DNA of 64,000 nt from Panicum virgatum (lineage: Eukaryota; Streptophyta; Magnoliopsida; Poales; Poaceae), in the NCBI RefSeq assembly GCF_016808335.1, contig NC_053149.1, forward strand, positions 36,472,118 through 36,536,117. The letters are read 5' to 3'. Positions 20,201 through 30,283 of this stretch are shown here, piece by piece. The translations under genes were made by a program, and so were the position numbers. Position 1 is the first letter of the stretch, and the number at the start of each line of letters is the position of its first letter. The notes under the pieces are model-generated. The model had not been told where the DNA came from. It did not search any database and saw nothing but the letters and a program-made list of their open reading frames with translations.

Positions 20201-20645
20201 GTACCATCTAGTCTACGGCCAGGATGCTGTGCTACCGTGGGAGATCACGGCCGGATCAAGGCGTGTTGAGTTTCAGAATGGTCTATCTGCTGAACAGTAA
20301 GCAGCCTTGATGAATGACAACGTGGAGGACCTAACGGAACTAAGACTTTGGTCGTTGGAAAAGATCAAAGAAAATAAGGCTAAAGTCGCCCGTGCATACA
20401 ACAAGAAGGTCAAGCCTAAGGATTTCCAGGTGGGAGACTTGGTTTGGGAGGCAGTATTGCTGTTGGGAACTAAAGATAAAAAGTTCGGTAAATGGTCTCC
20501 AACTTGGCATGGGCCGTACAAGGTTGATCAGGTTTTGCCTGGGAATGCGTACATGCTCGAGGAATTGGACGGCGTCAAGTTTCCTGTTGCTGTCAATGGA
20601 TAACATCTGAAGAAGTATTTCCCGAGCATGTGGAAAGGCGAGTAA
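17205..20645 (+). pseudogene. Element B Pol: RT, RNase H, archaeal-type RNase H, integrase
   Basis: One reading frame with five stops (18828 TAG, 19590 TAA, 19638 TAG, 20298 TAA, 20601 TAA). Reverse transcriptase: GFIRPCRYAEWISSVVPV, CVDFRDLNRATPKDEYPMP, FGLKNAGATYQRAM, catalytic IYIDDVVVKSKS near 18115. RNase H: FYVYLSVGDTSIASVLVQK. Second RNase H: MFFDGSACDDGCG, NNLVEYEAV, EIFGDSKLVI. Integrase: CFKYYKGCQACQKFG zinc finger, ATDYFTKWVEAVP, TTDGGSVFISEEF, AQANGQAEASNQ, and a C-terminal DNA-binding part to the natural stop at 20643-20645. The two stops at 18828 and 19638 replace Trp of related proteins. The paired RNase H domains define Tat. Confidence 0.92.
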
Positions 20646-20683
20646 CGAAAAGCCGATGAGATCCATCTGGCTGCAGTGTAATT

Positions 20684-20842
20684 GGCCAACACGTTGAGTT
20701 GGCCGGTAAAAAAAATAAATAATGATGATAGGCCAACACGTTGAGTTGGCCGGTAAAAAAAAAGGGGATGATGATGACAGGCCAACACGTTGAGTTGGCC
20801 GGTAAAAAAAAATTGATGATAGGCCAACACATTGAGTTGGCC
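20684..20842. repeat. Four tandem hairpin repeats between pol and the antisense gene
   Basis: The 21-mer GGCCAACACGTTGAGTTGGCC occurs at 20684, 20731, 20780 and 20822 (last copy has CACATT). Its ends, GGCCAAC and GTTGGCC, are a perfect 7-bp inverted repeat, and each copy is followed by GGTAAA and an A-run. They sit exactly between the + strand pol stop and the - strand antisense gene stop. Confidence 0.85.
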
Positions 20843-20962
20843 GGTAAAGAAAAAATGCATATGAGAAGTAAGATAGCCGATGTGTAACCATCGACTTAAG
20901 ATGTTTTTAAACAAGTACAAGTTTCAGGTTAAAAGGCAGTACTGATTGTCTCTTGAGCCTAT

Positions 20963-23900
20963 CTACTGGTTCAGGAATTCTTCTATGGCGTGGATGGCTT
21001 CAGTACGGACGGCATCTGCTCGTGCTACAATCGCTTCGTCATCCTTGTCATTGCCTGAAACTATCTGCCGACTCAAGGTGCTGATCTCTGCAAACTCTGC
21101 TTGTATCTGCTCAAATCTTTTTTGGGCTTCTTGTTTGGAGTTTGCAATGGAAGTTTCCTCGGCCTGGATGAGTTCCTTAGTAGTGCGGACCTTTTCTTCG
21201 AGTTCCGACAGTTCTTTCTTCTGGAGGTCGAGTCGATTCATGTTGGCAGACACATCAGCTTTGATATCTAGAGTTGCTTTCTTCTGGTTAAGGGCCTTGC
21301 ACTTTTGGGTAATGTCAGCTTTCAGAGAAGCTTGGGAGCGACGTGCTTCCATTCTTTGTTGTGCTTTACTCACTTCTATCCGAAAGAATGAAAGGTTGCT
21401 GGCTGACCAGAGCTTGATTTGCAATGGCTCCGGGAGTTGGGATTCTATTTGCTCGAAGATGTTCTTTGTCTTGCTAGAGTTATTAACTAGAGCAGTGATC
21501 GGAGCAGATAGAAGATCCTTGATAAGTTGAAGCTGATGTGCCAAGTTAGCCGATTGTTGCAGAGAAGATGTTTCTGCTCCAGGGGTAGTCAGGCCCATTG
21601 ATGCAGGGTCAAAGGAAAGCAAACTTGAAATATCGAAACTCTATGGGCATATCTGGAGTTAGTGCAAGATGCATTTATGGAGTTATCGGCTGGTTCAGAA
21701 TTGGTTTTGTAATGTTACCTGTTCTGAAGAAGAAGTGTTGGGCGGTTCAGGAGCAATCGTCCTATCAGAGCTGGTGTTGACGTCAAGAGCATCTACTGCA
21801 TCGGCTTGTTCCTCGCTTGCATCCGACAGTGCATCAGGAGTTGCAGCCATCTCATGTTGATCCGGGCTTTCTACATTGGGGATGTCTTCAGCTGCATCCT
21901 GAACATAGAACTACAGTCAACCGGAGTATACGTATACGAAATAAAAAAGGGGTTTTAGAAAGATGAGTTACCTGGTTGGTGTTGGACTCTGATGGACTTG
22001 GGGATGCTGGTGCTGGTTTCTTGACCACTCGCCTTGTGATCATCTTCCTTTTCTTGGTCAAGACTCGGGGGGCAACGCTTGCAGAAGTTTATCTTCGCTT
22101 GGAAGCCGACTGAAGTAAGTCTGGCTGAACAGTCATTATCACTTTCTTCATTGGTGGTGATCCTTTGCAAAAGAGTACATCAGGAGCAGTTGGAAGAAAG
22201 TGGAATGGCTCCCCAGTGCTGGTCATAGGTTCTGGACCATCTTGTCGCTGCAAACAGGGTGGGTTAGAATTAGACAGATGCAAAGGATGGAGGACTTAGA
22301 AGGATGAATGCATAAATTTAGTACCTCTTCCTCGGGAATTTCATATTCAAGGTCGATTTGCTGCAGTCGAGGACCTAGAGCTTTTCTGAAGACATGAGTT
22401 TTCCACATGTTCCACCAGGTATCAAAGCCGATTGATGAAGAAGTGAAGGACAGATCGGCTGGTATTGGAATGTGGAGATTGTCAAACATGTTGTAGCATC
22501 TCGAGCTGGTGAGACCATCAGGCAGATCGGCTCTGCTCTCCACCAAGTGGTGAATATGGAAGTGGGGAGGGACCTGTCCTAGGCCAAATTGCCGAGCTGC
22601 TATAACTGGTTGGTAAGATTCGTAACCTGGCTTGATAATTCTGTTAGAAGTGCTGATGCCAACAGGAAGGAAACCGAGTCGAATCATCAAAGAATATAGA
22701 TGACGAGTGCTGTCGTCATCGGCAAAGTTATCTAATCTGAAGGCAGTTGGGTTCTCAAAGGATTCAGATTCAGTAAACGGGAAGTAGAGAGGATTGTCTA
22801 GTCCTTTGTAGAAGACTCTAAACCAGTTTGCTGCATCTGTTGAATTCAGTTTACTGCCAGGGAGACTGAACAAAGCTTAGCTGTAACTAGTACATCTGAT
22901 TGGTTTGCCACTTTCATCGGGGAAAGAGTTCTTGGTCAGGCCTTGGAAGTTGGGAATATGATGTTGGAAGTACAGTTGTGCCCACAACTGAATGAACCAC
23001 CAAGGGCCTCCAGTTCTCAGTTTCTTTTTATTAAGCAAGTTAGATGTCATCAAATGGAGATATCTGTAAATTTCTCCAAGGAAGAGTTTGCCTAGGCCGG
23101 TGTGATTACCATGGGCCAGGTGATAGGCCAAGGGGAGATAGTTCTTAGTTGGAGCTAAGGAAGGGCCACAGAAGATGAAGTGCTCTAGCCAAAGATTTAA
23201 GAAGGCTGTGTGTTCCTTCTCAGTCACTGGACCTTTTGTTTTCATGTGCTGACTCATGTAAGTACCCCAGTTTGTGCAGTTGACTTTGGAAGAAAGTTTA
23301 AAGGGGACTTCTGCCATTTTGTGAGCAGCAGGATTAGGAGAGCTAATGTCTAGTCCAGTGATCATGGTGATGTCTAGCAAAGTAGGGGTCATGGGTCCAT
23401 GGCCAAAAAGGAAACAATTCAGAGCATCAGACCAGAAATAGCCGATGGTTTTCAGAAGATTTTCATCTTTGTCAAGGGGTGACAGTGATAGGCTAAGTGC
23501 ATCGGCTATGTTCAAACCTTGCCACAAGGGCATGTAGGCTTTTGTTACTCTGTTGTACCATGTAATCCAGCTCTCAGGTGGATTAGGCCAGGCTCTTAAG
23601 CAGTCGGCCCAGAGGTTCAGGTCGATGTTTTGACTCACAAAAGGGATCCTATTTGCTTCACAAGAGATCAAATCTATGGGGTTTTCATGGGTTTGTGGGC
23701 CAAGACAGAAAGATTTTGGATCGAAAGGATGCGGCAGAAGGATGTTTGACACCTGAAGTTCAGAGATTCAGAAGCATACGTATGGTGTCATGTTTCGGAA
23801 TTTTAGTTTCAGAAGCTTAATAAGCTGAAGCAAACTAAAGGATTAGGCCGAATATTACCTTCAGGCCGTGGATTGCCGCATCGTTGATTGCAGAGCTTGT

Positions 23901-24041
23901 CGTTTGAGCTGCAGAATCTGCAATGGTTAGATCTATTGACTTAGGGTTTGATTGCTGGAGATTCTGATTCGAATTCTGGCTACTTGGGGAGTTATTGCTC
24001 GGATTTGTAGAGCTTGGTTTTCGAATTGTGGTCGGATTCAA
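20963..24041 (-). pseudogene. Antisense spliced gene of element B: plant mobile domain + coiled coil
   Basis: Reading the - strand, five exons fit: 24041-23859, 23752-22325, 22247-21972, 21898-21719 and 21640-20963. All introns are GT-AG and all joins are phase 0, for 915 codons. Exon 1 is a Ser/Asn/Gln-rich leader. Exon 2 holds a plant mobile (aminotransferase-like) domain (LRAWPNPPESWITWYNRV, FLFGHGPMTPTLLDITMITG, CTNWGTYMSQHM, FLNLWLEHFIFCG). Exon 3 has a basic patch (TKKRKMITRRVVKK), exon 4 is acidic, and exon 5 is a long heptad-like coiled coil (LQKKELSELEEKVRTTKELI). Stops at 22879-22877 and 22091-22089 disable this copy. Function is unknown; proteins with this domain in Arabidopsis affect transposon silencing. 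Convergent to pol. Confidence 0.8.
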
Positions 24042-24300
24042 GAGTTCGTTTCAAGTTGGAAGTGTTGCTCTATTCCTGTGCGGGTTGCTTCTGGTTTGAA
24101 TTTCGTCGGCTCTTGGATATTTATGGAAGCCTGATGCGTTGCCATCGGCTTTTGGGAAAGCAAATATCAGACATACATAATTTAGGGGAGTTGATTTCAT
24201 TAATGAGAAGTTCATTACAAGGAAAGCCGATTTTTACAAAGGAATCGATCCTTCGGCTTTGTGATCCTACCCCTACGATACTCCTACTGTTCGTAGGTAC

Positions 24301-24861
24301 CTAGTACCTACGACGCTTGGGGCTTCGGGCCGGCACATCCCCGTTGCCGTCGTCGTCGCTGCCGTCGCCGTCATCGTCGCTGCTGAAGGCGCTGCTGCCG
24401 CCTTCAGACCCAGAGTCGCTCCAGCCGTCGCCGTCGCCGTTGTTCTCCTCCTCGCTGTCCTCCTCGGAGGACCCGAGGAACCGGAAGGGCTTTCCGCGCA
24501 TTGGCTCGTCGTCATCGGAGGGGGAGTCGATCTGCTCTTCTGAGGAAGAGTCGACTCCTTCCGAAGAGGGGTCTTCTTCCTCGTCCTTCTCCGACTCCTC
24601 TTGGAACAGGAGCCGGAGGTCTTCTCCTTCAGTTTCGGGCTCGTCCTCCTCGGAGGTGACCCCGAAGTCGAACTCCTCTGCATCCCAGTGCAGAGGAGCC
24701 AGCGCTTTGTACGCTGCGGTTTGGTCCCACTCTGGCGTCGGCTCCCGACTTTCTAGGATGGAGTCGACGGAAGAAGCAGGAAGGGGGGAAGAAGAAGGGG
24801 AAGAGGAAGAAGAAGGAGAGTCTCCGAAGGAGTTGGAGTCGGAGGAGGAAGAAATCGCCAT
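24301..24861 (-). CDS. Antisense acidic Ser-rich ORF of element B
   Basis: An intact 186-codon frame from ATG at 24861-24859. It is dominated by Ser, Asp and Glu runs (SSSSDSNSFGDSPSSSSS, SSEEDSEEENNGDGDG), contains one ordered-looking stretch (PTPEWDQTAAYKALAPLHWD) and ends in a basic RSPKRRRY that could be a nuclear signal. It is unbroken although the neighbouring frames are not. It lies between the antisense gene and the 3' LTR on the same strand as that gene. No family is recognised, and the low complexity means it could be non-functional. Confidence 0.55.
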   Translation of the reverse strand: MAISSSSDSNSFGDSPSSSSSPSSSPLPASSVDSILESREPTPEWDQTAAYKALAPLHWDAEEFDFGVTSEEDEPETEGEDLRLLFQEESEKDEEEDPSSEGVDSSSEEQIDSPSDDDEPMRGKPFRFLGSSEEDSEEENNGDGDGWSDSGSEGGSSAFSSDDDGDGSDDDGNGDVPARSPKRRRY

Positions 24862-24951
24862 TGCTGGTGCTGGAGGATTGGGATTTCTGCGCTACTGGCT
24901 GTGGGAGGAAGAAGGAGTTTTGATGTGAAGAAGAGCCGATTCGGGGTGAAG

Positions 24952-24959
24952 TTAAATAG
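24952..24959 (-). promoter_or_regulatory. TATA-like box for antisense transcription in element B
   Basis: CTATTTAA on the - strand lies about 90 bp upstream of the acidic ORF's ATG and 160 bp inside the 3' LTR border. This is the only TATA-like sequence I see there; promoter activity is inferred. Confidence 0.35.
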
Positions 24960-25110
24960 TAAAGGATGGGAGGCGGATCGGCAGTTTCACATTCTACGAG
25001 GAGCCAGTTGCAGAGACATTGCGTCTTCCATGGTGGTTACAGTGTGTTTAATGAGCATTAACGGGAAGATGAAGCGACGAATTGGTTTTGGAACTATCAT
25101 TGCCAAAACC

Positions 25111-25120
25111 AGGGGGCATG
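25111..25120 (+). other. Element B polypurine tract
   Basis: agggggcatg directly precedes the 3' LTR. The purine run would prime plus-strand DNA synthesis. Confidence 0.6.
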
Positions 25121-26334
25121 TGTTATCGCCATAAATTAACAGGATTAATTTATGGGCCGAAATCAAGATGGGCTTAAAGCAGAAGACTGAAGAAGACTTG
25201 TAAATCGGCTCCTGCGTGAGCATCTGGGCCACATGGGCCATGTATCTTTAGATTTAGTTCAAGGTTAGAGATAGAGTCCGATCGGGACAAGATTAGTTTA
25301 GATTGTTTCCCAAGTCTCCGGACTATAAATATGTATCCTTTGTTATTCATGAAGGAGAGCGTCATCACGTCTCGCAAACAACAACTCTCGGCGCATCGCC
25401 AGCCCTAATCCTAGGATTTCATCCAAGTAAGTGCCATGCTGCCCTGATCGCTCCTTGAGATCAGGGCAGTATTGTTCTTGCTTTTACCTTGGTATTACTC
25501 GTACTAAAGCGTTTTTGATGGCGAGTAGTACTAGTTATCTTGATGTTCGTAGCATGTCTTTTAGTAGATCTGTTGTGCTTCGTTGCTTATCATCTACGAA
25601 TATCATGTTGTCTCTGTGCAGTCACGTTTCAATCTCATGCTAGTTCTTGTCGCATAGAATTAGTTGCACAGAGGCAACACCCTGCTTCTTTTATGTCTAG
25701 TAGATTTGATCTGTTATGGTTTGCTCTTATCTTAAGTGTTGGCGTAATATCTGCTAGGTTAGGCCTTGCAAACGGATTGGATGATCCGGTGGTGTAATAG
25801 ATGCTTTATCTTAGCCCAGATAGGGATTGTTCCGGGAATCGGCTCTTGCTAGTTCTTAGGCCTCTATTTTGGGTTGTGGTTTAGTTGTCTGTTATGTTCA
25901 TTAGGCCTAGTCACGTGTAGGATGTTCCGATCTAGCAGTGAAGCTGTTACCATCGGGGATTAGATCAGTTAGATTTAATTGAAGTAGCTTTATATTTATT
26001 TGCTTTATTCATCAATATCTGGATGCGACAGATCCAATCTGACACCGAGACTCGATCGGCTCTTTAAAGCCAATGCAAGAGTCATCCCGGGGAGCCGACC
26101 ACGGCTCGGACTTACATTTACACGTGTCTTTGTATGCAGGAAACTGTTCGGAGCACGTCTACACCTTCCTGATCGGGTATAGGTCAGGTGGCACGCCCGG
26201 CTTTCACACATCCTCCGGGCGCGTGACGGAATTGCGGGCCGTCGACGAGGGAGCAGTGCCTGCCAGCGCCCCAGCAACCTCCCGGCTCTTCGTGTTGCCC
26301 GTCGCTGCTCGCCGGTGGGTTTCGACTGACAACA
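25121..26334 (+). mobile_element. Element B 3' LTR
   Basis: 1214 bp, same termini as the 5' LTR, with roughly 20 substitutions by eye. It is followed by the duplicated gccgc. Confidence 0.92.
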
Positions 26335-26339
26335 GCCGC
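26335..26339. repeat. Target-site duplication of element B, right copy
   Basis: gccgc, matching 12730-12734. Element A's LTR resumes at 26340. Confidence 0.9.
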
Positions 26340-27221
26340 GGAGTGGGAGGTCAGGCGGCGTCAGGCCACCATGCCGCATAGCGGCTGTGACCGGAATCCC
26401 ATCCGCCAACTCCGGTCACTGCTCAGCCATCCCCAGCACTGTGGCGCCTTTGTGGGAACCTGCGACGCCCTATGCGAGCGTGCCCAGCACTGCTCCCACC
26501 GTTGTGCTGCCAATTCCCTGTACTACCCCATGTACTTTTTCCCTACGGAACCCTCGACCGGCATGGGTGCGACTCTTGAATGCGGCCCGGGTCTTGACCA
26601 GAGCAAGACCCTCGCCCGCAGGACCCTCGGCGTCCCGCCACGTCGAGCACAGAGGACGGTACCTTCCACAGCAATCACCACGACGCGCGATCTCCGCAAG
26701 GCTAAGGACGATGCTCAGGACAACCGCACGCCCGGCGCCATGATCCCTAGTGTCCCACTGTGTACTATCTACAGTAGTTGTTCGCTGTGCGCCCCCGATT
26801 CGGGGAGAAAATGACGACTTCTTCTCCCTCCCGTACATGTACACCGCCCCTCCTTGTGTCTATAAAAGGGGAGGCAGGCTCTATCTTCTCCATCATCTCT
26901 CTCTCGCCTCCACGCTCTCATACGACCAACTCCTAAGCTACGCCCGCCCGTTCTCTTGATATTGGCACTTGCCTCAATCATCTAGCAGAGACTTGGGAGC
27001 TTCCCTCCCTCTCTCGCCTCACTTGTACCCCCTACTACAGGCACCCCCGGTGCAAGACAGTACAGTGCACTCGCACATATTTGCTGGACATATGGCACCG
27101 CGGCCAGAACCAGGATAAAATCGTGCGTTCCTGTGCTGCCTCTTGCATCAACCATCCAGGGTGAGAGACCACGCAACATCTTTACTAGTTGGTGCCGAAC
27201 CGCCGGGTCAGGACACCGACA
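26340..27221 (+). mobile_element. Element A 5' LTR, second part
   Basis: Continues the LTR broken at 12734 and ends ACCGACA at 27221, two bases before a primer binding site. It contains a good TATA box and pyrimidine-rich leader. Apparent reading frames in it are spurious. Confidence 0.8.
26860..26868 (+). promoter_or_regulatory. Element A LTR TATA box
   Basis: TATAAAAGG within the LTR, followed by a CT-rich leader. This is the usual core promoter of the element RNA. Confidence 0.7.
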
Positions 27222-27223
27222 GT

Positions 27224-27241
27224 TGGCGCGCCAGGTAGGGG
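27224..27241 (+). other. Element A primer binding site
   Basis: TGGCGCGCCAGGTAGGGG two bases after the LTR end. This form is common in Tat-group grass elements. Confidence 0.75.
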
Positions 27242-27284
27242 TAGGGCTGTGTGACTTTTGTCTTCGTTCTCTCTTGTTCTCTGG

Positions 27285-29764
27285 ATGGCAGACGGGCCAC
27301 GCCTGATCTCGGCAGGCACGATGCTCCGGTTCGGGACACTCGACTTCGTCGCGACCGGCAACGGTTACGACATGGAGCTTCTCCCGGCCGGGGCCAACCC
27401 CGACACTCCGACTCCACCGCCCCAGCGCAGGAGGTGCTCGGGCCAGCGCGCGCGGCAGGCGTGCATGGAGCGGCATAGAGCGACCCGCCTTGCCACCCCT
27501 ACTTGGGTCGAGGTCGGCGCCTCGCAACCTGCAGCCGCGGCGGGGAATGTCACGGCACCACCACCACCACCGAGCACAACCTTGGTGCCTCCCAAGGAGT
27601 TTGCGACTGCGCCGTCGCCCTTTCCCTTCGGGATGCGCAACGCTGCTATGACATACTCCTCGTTAGTCAGCACCAACATGAGCATGTACGAGGATCTGCC
27701 GGGTCATCACCTCCTCTCGATCCGCAATCTCATCGCGTCATCACCCGACGACTCCTACCCCGACACTGCCGGCATTAATGCCGACGACATTAACTTCTTC
27801 ATGGACAACTTCACGGCCCCAGAGTGGGATTACTCTGGGGTCCATGACCTCGATGCTTTCCGGTCGTTTCAACTCGCGGCGGACTACTGCCTCACCTGCT
27901 CTGAGGACTCCAGCGAGGGGGATTACGATCCCACTCGGGAGTGCTTCATGGTCGAGCTGGCGGATGGGGCTATCGACGACGCACCGAGCGACGGCGGAAA
28001 CAACGAGGAGCCCCCCCCACCAGCAAACCAAGTGGTGCTGTCTGCCGTGAACCCAGCTGCATCGGCAAGATCGGTGGCACGACAGGCACAGCTAGCGCAA
28101 CTCAAGGAGCTCGAGACCAGGCTCGACGAGGAGCGTCGGCAGACCCGACTTCTACGTACCGCGCTCGAGCAGGAGCGCACCGCACGTGGTGCACATGCTC
28201 AGGCGGCGGGACGTGTCGCCCAGGAGCGGATCCTGGCCGATGACAACGTCGACAACCCGCTGGACCTGAAAAGGGCCAGCCAAAAACTCGTCGCTGCGGC
28301 TTACCTACTCCAAGCAATGCCCGAGCCCTCTACGCCCGAGGGTTGCAATCTGCGCAACGAGGCACGAGTGCTCATCGAGCAGGCTGCGGTGCAGCAGGCT
28401 GAGAGCTCTGCGTCTCGAATGCGCTCAATGGCATTGGCAAAGGCCGGTGGGATTGCACAGCAGGACCACGAGGCCTCGGTGCATGTTCCACCAGGAGGAA
28501 AGGGCAAAGCAGCCGCGGCGGACGACGCAAGAGCACCCTCGGTGCATTATCGCATCAAGAGGCCTCCTGGAAAGGAGCACATTCACGACGCACGCAGACA
28601 CGCTGACGATGGCGACACCCGCAACATCATCAACGGGAGGAAGTACACCCCTCGGCGGGGTGTCCGCTTCGACCTCGAGCACGACAGGGGCGTGTCACCG
28701 GAGCCTCCGGGCACCCGTGTGTTCAGTCGGGAGATTTGCACCGCTCCCTTTCCCCCACGCTTTCGCCAACCCACTACCCTCGTCAAGTACTCAGGAGAGA
28801 CCGACCCCACGGTCTGGCTTAATGACTACCGCCTGGCATGCCAGCTAGGCGGTGCGACGGACAACGAGGTCATCATCCGCAACCTTCCCCTTCACCTCGC
28901 CGACTCCACACGAAATTGGCTCGAGCATCTGCCCGCGGATTAGATTCACAATTGGGCCGACCTAGTCAAGGTCTTCGTGGGCAACTTCCAGGGCACCTAC
29001 GTGCGCCCTGGGAACTCCTGGGATCTCCGAGGGTGTCGGCAGAAGCCCAACGAATCCCTGTGCGACTATGTGCGATGCTTCTCCAAGCAATGCACCGAGC
29101 TCCCTAGCGTCACCAACGTCGAGGTCATCAACGCCTTCCTCGAAGGCACGACGTGCAGGAACCTGGTGCACGAGCTCGCACGAAGCCGTCCCGCCATCAC
29201 CAATGAGTTGTTCAATGCCGCCACCAACTTCACTTCCGGAGAGGAGGCAGTACGTGCCATCTTCGACAACAAGACGAGCAAGCGCAAGGAAGATGCGCCC
29301 GCGGAGGGCAGCAATAGCAAGACCAAGGCCCCCGCCAAGAAGCAGAAGCAGGGGAAGAAGGGAAAGAAGCCGGCCCCACCGAACCAGCACGGACAGGGGC
29401 AAGCAGAGGACTCCGACGAGGCCTTCGTTGCATCCCGAGATCGCAAGGGCCCTCGAGGCCCCCCTCAAGGCGGTGGCGGCCTATTCGACGACATGCTCAA
29501 GAAGCCGTGCCCTTACCACAAGGGCTCAGTCAATCAAACCCTCGAGCAGTGTGAGATGCTCCGCAAGTACTACCACCCCGACTACGTACCGAACCCAGAA
29601 CAGTATCCACTCGTTGTGGATCCCATCATCGGCAACACTCGCTTCTCCAAGGTTCTCATGGACGGAGGCAGCAGCCTCAACATCATGTACGCACACACCT
29701 TGAGCTCATGGGGATCGGCTTGGACAAGCTCCGCCCCAGCAAGTCGCCGTTCCACGGTGTTGCG
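27285..29764 (+). pseudogene. Element A Gag and start of protease
   Basis: ATG at 27285 is the first in frame after the primer binding site. The Gag middle has a coiled-coil-like stretch (LKELETRLDEERRQTRLLRTAL) and the Gag domain (VKYSGETDPTVWLNDYRLAC, NWLEHLPAD, then in the same frame VKVFVGNFQGTY, SLCDYVRCFSKQC). A TAG at 28941-28943 interrupts it. A basic Lys-rich region, a CPYHKGSVNQTLEQC Cys/His motif and the protease VLMDGGSSLNIMYA follow. A one-base deletion near 29703 shifts the frame just before element C. Sequence resumes at 43600 with the same domain. Confidence 0.85.
29760..29764. repeat. Target-site duplication of element C, left copy
   Basis: ttgcg, repeated at 43595-43599. 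Confidence 0.9.
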
Positions 29765-30283
29765 TGTAACACTCTAATTTAAATTTCAGCAATTAATAAT
29801 AAATTTAATTGGTTTATTTAATTTTCTAAGGTTTATATGCATAACCTTGCATTTAAATTAATTTTCTTTCACAAGTAACTAAAATTTATTTTAAGTTAAA
29901 CTTGTTTGTGATTTCATGCTGGTGCATAATTTCATTTGATTGAGTGTGGTTTGAATTCAAATTCAAATTTGGATTCAAATAGGTTTAGTTTGGTTTGAAT
30001 AAGGAATAGAAAAGGAAAAGAAATAGGAAACCCAACCCAGCCGGCCCGTTCCTTTCCCTACGGCCCGTTTTCTTTTTCTTCTTTTCCTCGGCCTAGCTCG
30101 CCACCGCAGCCCAGCCCAGCATCCACTCATGCCTCCCTGCTCCAGCCCATTCTCTCCTCGCCTCACCAGCCCGCGTCGCGCTCGTGTGCGACTGACAGGA
30201 ATGGCCCACCTGTCAGCTGCGTTCCCCAGCGCCCGCGTGTGCCTCCTTTCCTCTGGCCGTCTGGGCCCGCGCATCAACACCCG

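Larger units (their letters stand above)
12735..26334 (+). mobile_element. Element B: Tat-lineage Ty3/gypsy retrotransposon with antisense plant-mobile-domain gene
   Basis: A complete 13.6-kb element with two 1214-bp LTRs and the 5-bp duplication gccgc, inserted in element A's LTR. Order: LTR, primer binding site, gag, protease, reverse transcriptase, RNase H, second RNase H, integrase, hairpin tandem repeats, a spliced antisense gene, an antisense acidic ORF, polypurine tract, LTR. Hand comparison finds about 20 mismatches between LTRs (roughly 1.7%), so it is fairly young. Nevertheless gag and pol carry at least two frameshifts and six stops, so it cannot move on its own. Confidence 0.92.

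Noticed and set aside
20684..20842. Regularly spaced repeats resembling a CRISPR array
   Set aside because: Plant nuclear context, spacers are A-runs and related short sequence, only four units with uneven spacing, no cas genes.
24317..24928. 203-codon + strand Ser-rich frame
   Set aside because: Complement of the acidic antisense ORF; low-complexity shadow with no element context on this strand.
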